Source: Antrihabitans auranticaus (lineage in GTDB: Bacteria; Actinomycetota; Actinomycetes; Mycobacteriales; Mycobacteriaceae). Taken from it: a DNA stretch of 64,000 nucleotides. Shown piece by piece: positions 59,492 through 64,000 of this stretch (its first letter is position 1; every line of letters starts with the position of its first letter). Location of the stretch: positions 120,002 through 184,001 of the forward strand of contig NZ_JAEMNW010000009.1 in NCBI RefSeq assembly GCF_016481275.1. The letters run 5' to 3'. The translations under genes were made by a program, and so were the position numbers. The notes below the pieces were generated by a model, which was not told the origin of the DNA, did not search any database, and saw only the letters and a program-made list of their open reading frames with translations.

Positions 59492-60340
59492 ATGCCCGAT
59501 CGACCGTTTACCGACTGGCACACCCACATCTACCTGCCGGAGCACCTCGGTCCGGTGTGGACCGACCGCGGCACCGAATTGGTGGGACGGCCGGGGTTCG
59601 GCGCAGCCGACCTCGGCGAGCACAGCCGGGTGATGGCTGCTTCCGGGGTCGAGAAATTCCTGATCATCGGGTTGCAGGTCGCGCGGATCGGAATGTTCGT
59701 TCCCAACGAGTTCGTCGGCGAATACCTTGCGGCCAACCGCGAACGAGCCATCGCAGTCGGCAGTGTCGACCCGACGCAGCCGGATGCCGCTGACCAGCTG
59801 CGACTTGCGGTGCGCGAGTACGGCTTGCACGGGGTGAAGCTGTCGCCGCCCTACCAGGGCTTTCATCCGCATTCCGACGAGGCTTACGCGGTCTATCGGG
59901 CGGCTGCGGACCTCGGCATCTTCCTGATGTTCCACCAGGCGAGCGTCTTTGCGCCGGACGGGTGCAACGAATACGCAAGTCCTACGTTGCTGGACAAGGT
60001 GGCCCGCGAATTCCGGGACACCAACCTCCTGCTCGCCCATTTCGGCAAGCCGTGGATGAACGAATGCGTCGAGCTGATGATGAAGAACCGCAACGTTTTT
60101 GCGGATGTGTCGACGCTGCCGATCAAGACGTGGCAGATGTACAACGGGCTTCGTCTGGCAATCGAGGGGCACGTGACGAACCGCCTCGTCTTCGGCTCGG
60201 ACTTCCCGTCGTTCGACCCGCGGGAAGCTGCCGACCAGTTCCTCGCGATCTCCGATCTCGCTATGCCACTGCCCATTCCGCGTGCCGTCGTCGAAGACAT
60301 TCTCTACAACCGGCCGTTCGATCTGATTCTTAACAAGTAA
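59492..60340 (+). CDS. Amidohydrolase-2 family metal-dependent hydrolase/decarboxylase
   Basis: 282 residues from the ATG at 59492, with AAAGGAA upstream. TIM-barrel metal residues: DWHTHIYLPEH at the start, HGVKLSPPYQGFHPH, LLLAHFGKPW and VFGSDFPSFDP. This is the ACMSD-type branch, which includes hydrolases and nonoxidative decarboxylases of ring-cleavage products. In this operon it may act on the product of the LLM enzyme. Confidence 0.88.
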   Translation: MPDRPFTDWHTHIYLPEHLGPVWTDRGTELVGRPGFGAADLGEHSRVMAASGVEKFLIIGLQVARIGMFVPNEFVGEYLAANRERAIAVGSVDPTQPDAADQLRLAVREYGLHGVKLSPPYQGFHPHSDEAYAVYRAAADLGIFLMFHQASVFAPDGCNEYASPTLLDKVAREFRDTNLLLAHFGKPWMNECVELMMKNRNVFADVSTLPIKTWQMYNGLRLAIEGHVTNRLVFGSDFPSFDPREAADQFLAISDLAMPLPIPRAVVEDILYNRPFDLILNK

Positions 60341-60353
60341 GAGGAGACCCACA

Positions 60354-60749
60354 GTGATCGACTACCTGAACCCGCCCGAAATTGGCGACTTCTCCAGCGT
60401 CGGGTTGTCATCCGGCACAGCGACGGATGTGTTCGTCTATGCCGCCGGACTCGCGCTCGACCCGGCAACGATGCGTCGTCGCGAAGACGCCGAGACAATC
60501 GGGGACGAGACACGGATTTGCCTGTCGAACATCGCCACGATCCTCGCCGAGGCTGGACTCACGCTGCGCGATGTCGTCAAGACGACGTGCTATTTGAGTG
60601 ACGACGCCTACCGCGGTGACTTCATCGAGGCCTACCGCGCCGCCTTCGGTGAAGGACCGTATCCGGCTCGCTCGACGTTCGTCCTCGGAATCGCGTCGAA
60701 TCTCCGGGTGCAGATCGAGGCCGTCGCAGTCCGTTCTGCAGCGAGCTGA
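60354..60749 (+). CDS. RidA/YjgF-family enamine/imine hydrolase
   Basis: 131 residues from a GTG with AGAGGAGA upstream. RidA features: VYAAGLALDP near the start, SNIATILAEAGLTLRDVVKTTCYLSD and PARSTFVLGI with the catalytic Arg. It would hydrolyse a reactive enamine or an aminoacrylate-like intermediate, as RutC does in the Rut pathway. Its presence suggests a nitrogen-containing substrate. Confidence 0.9.
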   Translation: MIDYLNPPEIGDFSSVGLSSGTATDVFVYAAGLALDPATMRRREDAETIGDETRICLSNIATILAEAGLTLRDVVKTTCYLSDDAYRGDFIEAYRAAFGEGPYPARSTFVLGIASNLRVQIEAVAVRSAAS

Positions 60750-60751
60750 CC

Positions 60752-61543
60752 GTGACCTCCCAGAAGATCAGGATCGAGCGCCACGACGACGGGGTTCGGG
60801 TGCTCGTGCTCGACGACCCTGCCAAGCGAAACGCAATCGGTCCTGAGATGCGCGCGGAGTTGAACAGTGCTGCACAGCAATTGACCGATGACGCCGATGC
60901 ACGGTGTCTGGTCGTCACAGGCTCCGGTTCGTCCTTCTGCGCCGGTGCGGATTTGATCGCGCTGTTCGATGTCGACGGTGCGTCGCCGTCGGAGATTCGC
61001 GCACGGCAGTTGTCCTATTACGAGAGCTTCCTGTGGCTGCGGGAATTGCCGTATCCGACAGTCGCAGCGGTCAATGGGCACGCAATCGGTGCGGGGCTGA
61101 ACTTCGCGCTCGCCTGCGACATTGTGATCGCCGGGCCCGCTTCGAAGTTCGGTGCGAGCTTCGCGAAACTGGGGCTCCACCCCGGTGGCGGCTGTACGTC
61201 GTTTTTGACTCAGCGGATTGGATCAGGACGCGCGCTGCGGACGTTGCTGCTCGGCCTGACTCTCGACGGTGGCGAGGCACATGCGCAGGGTCTTGCCGAC
61301 GTCTACGCCGAGGATCCCCGCGCGGACGCATTGTCGTTCGCGGCTTCGGTTGCTTCGTTGCAGCCATCGCTCGCACGTGACATCAAGCGCTCGGTGTCGA
61401 TTGCCGCGAGCAGTTCGTTCGACGTCACGATCGGCTTCGAATCCTGGGCGCAGGCAGCAAGTTCGTTCAATCCTGGAGTGCGGGAGGGCATCCGCGCCGC
61501 GGGTCGCACGACCCGATCCCCGTCGAAGGAGGCAGTTCGATGA
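60752..61543 (+). CDS. Crotonase-fold enoyl-CoA hydratase/isomerase-family protein
   Basis: 263 residues from a GTG two bases after the RidA stop. Oxyanion-hole segments: GSSFCAGADL and GHAIGAGLNFALACDIVIA. The usual PEV/PEI Glu position (G-x-x-E) reads GASFAKLG here, so the canonical first catalytic Glu is missing and the reaction may be isomerisation, hydrolysis or ring opening rather than hydration. ATGA overlap with the flavin-reductase gene. Confidence 0.85.
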   Translation: MTSQKIRIERHDDGVRVLVLDDPAKRNAIGPEMRAELNSAAQQLTDDADARCLVVTGSGSSFCAGADLIALFDVDGASPSEIRARQLSYYESFLWLRELPYPTVAAVNGHAIGAGLNFALACDIVIAGPASKFGASFAKLGLHPGGGCTSFLTQRIGSGRALRTLLLGLTLDGGEAHAQGLADVYAEDPRADALSFAASVASLQPSLARDIKRSVSIAASSSFDVTIGFESWAQAASSFNPGVREGIRAAGRTTRSPSKEAVR

Positions 61544-62043
61544 TTGACAATCAGTTGATCGACACGGAGATGTTCAAGAAGATCATGGCCTGCGCGCCGG
61601 GTCCGGCGACGATCGTGACCGCGATGGGCGAGGATGGCCGACCGCAAGGTCTCACGGTGTCGGCAGTCTGCTCGGTGTCCCTGGACCCGCCGCTGGTGCT
61701 CGCGTGCCTCGATCTCGGTTCCAACACCCTGAAGGCGGTGCGGTCGAGCGGCGCGTTCACGGTGAATTACATCGCCAGTGGACGTGAGCACGTGGCGCTC
61801 GACTTTGCCGTCAAGTCCGATGCGAAGTTCGACGGTCACAGTTGGTCTACACCAGCGGGTTTCGCCGGTGGACCGATTCTCGACGAGCACAGTGCGGCGT
61901 ATGCGGTGTGCAGGGTCGAACAGCTCGTCGACGCCGGTGACCACGTCATCGTCGTCGGTGCTGTTGTCGATGGTTTGGTCAGCGACGACTGCCACGCGCT
62001 CGCCTACGCGCGCCGGGCGTTCTTCACAGCTGTCAGCGCATGA
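61540..62043 (+). CDS. Flavin reductase-family protein (FMN-binding split barrel)
   Basis: 167 residues. The family pattern is GPATIVTAMGEDGRPQGLTVSAVCSVSLDPPLVLACLD in consecutive parts, then SGAFTVNYIASG and YAVCRVEQLVDAGDHVIVVGAV. It should provide FMNH2 or FADH2 for the LLM monooxygenase (RutF/HpaC type). ATGA overlaps on both sides. Confidence 0.9.
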   Translation: MIDNQLIDTEMFKKIMACAPGPATIVTAMGEDGRPQGLTVSAVCSVSLDPPLVLACLDLGSNTLKAVRSSGAFTVNYIASGREHVALDFAVKSDAKFDGHSWSTPAGFAGGPILDEHSAAYAVCRVEQLVDAGDHVIVVGAVVDGLVSDDCHALAYARRAFFTAVSA

Positions 62044-62570
62044 CGCCCGTCGTCGGCGTGGTCGTCGGGAATCCGCGGCCGGGTTCACGGACAACGACCG
62101 TCGCGCTGGAAGTCGCTGAACAGGTGGCGCGCGCGATTTCGGGATTTGTCGGTCTGGTCGTAGAGCTGGCGAATCATGTTGTGTTGGTTTTGGATCCCGA
62201 TTCGGCCCAGGTCCAACGTGACCTCGAGGCGCTTCGGCGTGTGCAGGTACTCGTCGTCGCTTCGCCGACATACAAGGCGACTTATACCGGACTGTTGAAG
62301 TCGTTTTTCGACCGCTACGGCTCCGGTGCACTCGACGGTGTCGTGGCCATTCCGGTGATGGTCGGCGGGGCGCCACAGCACGCGCTGGCGTGTGAGGTGC
62401 ATCTGCGTCCGCTGCTGGTCGAGCTCGGGGCGGTCGTGCCAACCCGGGGTCTGTACGTTCTGGAGGCGGAACTCGATCGTCTACCGGACGTGGTCCGCGA
62501 TTGGCTCTCTCCTGGGGCGGACGTCCTGCGTCGGGCGACTACATCCCAGGCAGTTCGTTCTGGCGCATAA
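62040..62570 (+). CDS. NAD(P)H-dependent FMN reductase (SsuE/MsuE-like)
   Basis: 176 residues. Flavodoxin-like phosphate loop GNPRPGSRTT and the conserved SPTYKATYTGLLKSFFDRYG place it with SsuE/MsuE reductases. A second reductase for the same monooxygenase is unusual; it might serve as electron source for a different flavin pool. Confidence 0.9.
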   Translation: MTPVVGVVVGNPRPGSRTTTVALEVAEQVARAISGFVGLVVELANHVVLVLDPDSAQVQRDLEALRRVQVLVVASPTYKATYTGLLKSFFDRYGSGALDGVVAIPVMVGGAPQHALACEVHLRPLLVELGAVVPTRGLYVLEAELDRLPDVVRDWLSPGADVLRRATTSQAVRSGA

Positions 62571-62604
62571 ACCACAGGTGAGCTGCTAGTTCTGCGCCGC
62601 CTCC

Positions 62605-62620
62605 TACCGACCCGTTGGAA
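62605..62620. promoter_or_regulatory. 16-bp regulon motif, site 3 (before TetR gene)
   Basis: TACCGACCCGTTGGAA matches site 2 at 13 of 16 positions and keeps the CCGAC/GTtGG dyad. It lies 47 bases before the TetR start; TATATT (about 62630) just downstream could be the -10, so binding would shut the regulator's own promoter. Confidence 0.55.
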
Positions 62621-62666
62621 GGTCGTCGTATATTCGTCGCACGTAGGTGTGCAGAGAGGCGGACGG

Positions 62667-63314
62667 GTGGTTAGACCGAAGAAGGCGACTGGCCGGCCCG
62701 ACGGACGTCGCATTCGTGATCCGGACGGCGCGCGGCGCGCGCTGCTGAAGAGTGCCGTCGGCCTGTTCGAACGGCATGGGTACGCCGCGACGTCGGTCCA
62801 GAGCATCGCTGACGGCGCTGAGCTGACCAAAGGCGCGTTCTACCACCACTTCGAGAGCAAGGAAGACTTGCTCCGTCGTGTGCATGACGAGTTCATCAAC
62901 TATCAACTCGGCCGCGCGCGCCAAGTACTTGCCGACAACCAGCAGTCCACTGCGGAAACTTTGCGCCGGCTGATCAGCGAAGCGCTGCTGGAACCGATGT
63001 CGATCTACAAGTCCGAGATCACGGTGTTTCTGCAGGAAAGGCGCTTCCTGTCCGGCGACGTTTTCGCCGAAATTCAGCAGAAGCGCGACGAATTCGAGCA
63101 ATGTTTCGTCGAGGTCATCGACCGCGGAATGAGCGAGGGCGTATTCCGCAAAGTCGGCGCGCCCCGGCTGGTGGCGTTCGGAATCATCGGCATGGGTGCG
63201 TGGACGCACGTGTGGCTCGACCTGGGTGGTTCCGTGACGCCCAAGGAGATTGGGAACATCTACGCCGACATCCTCCTCGAAGGCCTGGTCGAGCCGTCCG
63301 CCAAGTCCACTTAG
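62667..63314 (+). CDS. TetR-family regulator of the LLM/FadE regulon
   Basis: 215 residues from the GTG at 62667, with AGAGG seven bases upstream; GTG 62649 is an alternative. HTH: LLKSAVGLFERHGYAATSVQSIADGAELTKGAFYHHFESKEDLL in consecutive parts. The effector domain follows (about 90-205). A motif that also flanks the two divergent operons occurs before this gene, so it is their likely repressor. Ligand probably an acyl-CoA intermediate, by analogy. Confidence 0.88.
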   Translation: MVRPKKATGRPDGRRIRDPDGARRALLKSAVGLFERHGYAATSVQSIADGAELTKGAFYHHFESKEDLLRRVHDEFINYQLGRARQVLADNQQSTAETLRRLISEALLEPMSIYKSEITVFLQERRFLSGDVFAEIQQKRDEFEQCFVEVIDRGMSEGVFRKVGAPRLVAFGIIGMGAWTHVWLDLGGSVTPKEIGNIYADILLEGLVEPSAKST

Positions 63315-63320
63315 CCTCCG

Positions 63321-63763
63321 CCGCACCCCTTTTCGGGATCCGCACTCGCGTTAGGGCCCTAAAAGTGGTGCGGATCCCGAGGGGGAGTGCGACCGAGGCG
63401 TCAGTTGTCCGGCACGGCCGCGGAACCGAATGCCTGGCGTATCTCACCCCGCCGCACCCCTTTTCGGGATCCGCACTCGCGTTAGGGCCCTAAAACCAGT
63501 GCGGATCCCGAGGGAGGGTGCGACCGAGGCGTCAGTTGTCCGGCTACCGTCCGCGGAACCAGCCGACCGGCGTATCTCACCCCGCCGCACCCCTTTTCGG
63601 GATCCGCACTCGCGCTAGGGCCCTAAAACCAGTGCGGATCCCGAGGGGGAGTGCGACCGAGGCGTCAGTTGTCCGGCTACCGTCCGCGGAACCAGCCGAC
63701 CGGCGAATCTCACCCCACCGCACCCCTTTTCGGGATCCGCACTCGCTTTAGGGCCCTAAAACC
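63321..63763. repeat. Four tandem ~132-bp units with strong hairpins (fourth truncated)
   Basis: Units start CCGCACCCC at 63321, 63452, 63585 and 63718 (periods 131, 133, 133). Each has GGGATCCGCAC on the left and, in units 1-3, GTGCGGATCCC on the right as an 11-12 bp stem around the inner palindrome TTAGGGCCCTAA (CTAGGGCCCTAA in unit 3). A shared block with GCGACCGAGGCGTCAGTTGT follows. Unit 4 stops inside the loop at 63763. The gap 63315-63813 holds no host gene. Confidence 0.85.
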
Positions 63764-64000
63764 GCTTGGGTTCAGGGAGTGATTGCAACACTGGAATTTC
63801 TCAGGAGTGTTGCGTGCATCTTTCACGGTTGCGGTCGGTTGTCGATCGGTACTGGTCGTTGGTCGGCGACGGCGTGGCGACGTCGACGGCGGGTGTTGCT
63901 GTCGGCGTGTCGGATAGCACTGGAAATAAGTGGTTCGTCGATGCTGGCGGTGTGAAACCGAGACCGAGCCAGCATGTTTCGAGTGGGCCACGGTCCCGCC
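63764..64000 (+). mobile_element. Left end of an IS30-family insertion sequence (partial)
   Basis: Similarity to the tandem repeat ends at 63763, in the middle of the hairpin, and IS30-like transposase sequence begins at 63814. The terminal inverted repeat should lie in about 63764-63785, but the right end is outside the window and cannot be compared. Confidence 0.7.
63814..64000 (+). CDS. IS30-family transposase, N-terminal part (3' partial)
   Basis: 62 residues are visible from a GTG at 63814 with AGGAG six bases upstream. The start RSVVDRYWSLVGDGVATSTA followed by VAVGVSDSTGNKWFVDAGGVKP is the N-terminal helix-turn-helix of actinobacterial IS30-type transposases (FW..v..G......A...GVS..TG..W....GG..P). 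The DDE catalytic core lies beyond the window. A hairpin (63785-63792 with 63806-63813) abuts the start codon. Confidence 0.8.
   Translation, partial: MHLSRLRSVVDRYWSLVGDGVATSTAGVAVGVSDSTGNKWFVDAGGVKPRPSQHVSSGPRSR

Noticed and set aside
63430..63751. Small plus-strand frames across the tandem repeats
   Set aside because: They only translate the repeated DNA (same peptide over and over), with no ribosome site.
63321..63763. CRISPR array
   Set aside because: The whole ~132-bp unit repeats, including the part between hairpins; there are no short repeats with unique spacers and no cas genes.

Overview
The window is high-GC actinobacterial chromosome. An LpqH-type lipoprotein, a long-form GAPDH, a truncated 13E12-type HNH gene, many TetR/FadE/MaoC genes, frequent ATGA/GTGA gene overlaps and several leaderless-looking starts point to the mycolic-acid group (Rhodococcus/Nocardia/Gordonia type, Rhodococcus the best guess). 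This is inference from gene content. No rRNA, tRNA or CRISPR array was seen.

Region 1 (1-13566): the 3' part of a translationally coupled operon. It holds an iterative-type KS-AT-DH synthase with a PPTase-like tail, a free ACP, an alpha/beta hydrolase, three GT1-type glycosyltransferases, a galactokinase-like GHMP kinase and two paralogous ~620-residue methyltransferases. It looks like a locus for a glycosylated, methylated lipid or polyketide. Its 5' end lies outside the window.

Region 2 (13563-34471): mostly housekeeping, signalling and surface genes. These include a possible 23-residue microprotein, lipoproteins, two GGDEF cyclases, a class V aminotransferase, an ArsB/NhaD permease with a CBS protein, a two-component system, a divergent MFS/LysR pair, a DUF2236 oxygenase with a divergent TetR regulator, a TTG-started GAPDH, a methyltransferase with a MerR-type promoter and a glutathione peroxidase.

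Region 3 (34484-40040): a quinate/shikimate catabolic unit of MHS transporter, TetR regulator, type II dehydroquinase, NAD-type quinate/shikimate dehydrogenase and a dehydroshikimate dehydratase fused to an HPPD-like domain. Two copies of a 17-bp motif mark its promoters.

Region 4 (40279-45085): an ArsR/AHSA1/RibD-like operon, a deazaflavin-type reductase, an NAD(P)/FAD oxidoreductase, a deaminase, a dispersed 71-bp structured repeat and an HNH gene remnant.

Region 5 (45097-49796): an operon resembling itaconate (C5-dicarboxylate CoA) degradation under a divergent LysR gene. It contains acyl-CoA dehydrogenase, CitE lyase, HTD2/MaoC hydratase and hydrolase. The class III CoA-transferase expected in it survives only as a 29-codon scar.

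Region 6 (49836-53965): a DsbA-like oxidoreductase and three cell-surface proteins.

Region 7 (53973-63314): two divergent operons. One encodes MaoC, an SDR and its partner, two FadEs and a CMD protein. The other encodes an LLM monooxygenase, amidohydrolase, RidA, crotonase, flavin reductase, FMN reductase and TetR. Three related 16-bp motifs tie them into one regulon, which I read as an undescribed oxidative ring-opening plus beta-oxidation pathway.

Region 8 (63321-64000): four tandem ~132-bp units, each with a strong hairpin. The last is interrupted by the left end of an IS30-family element whose transposase runs off the window.
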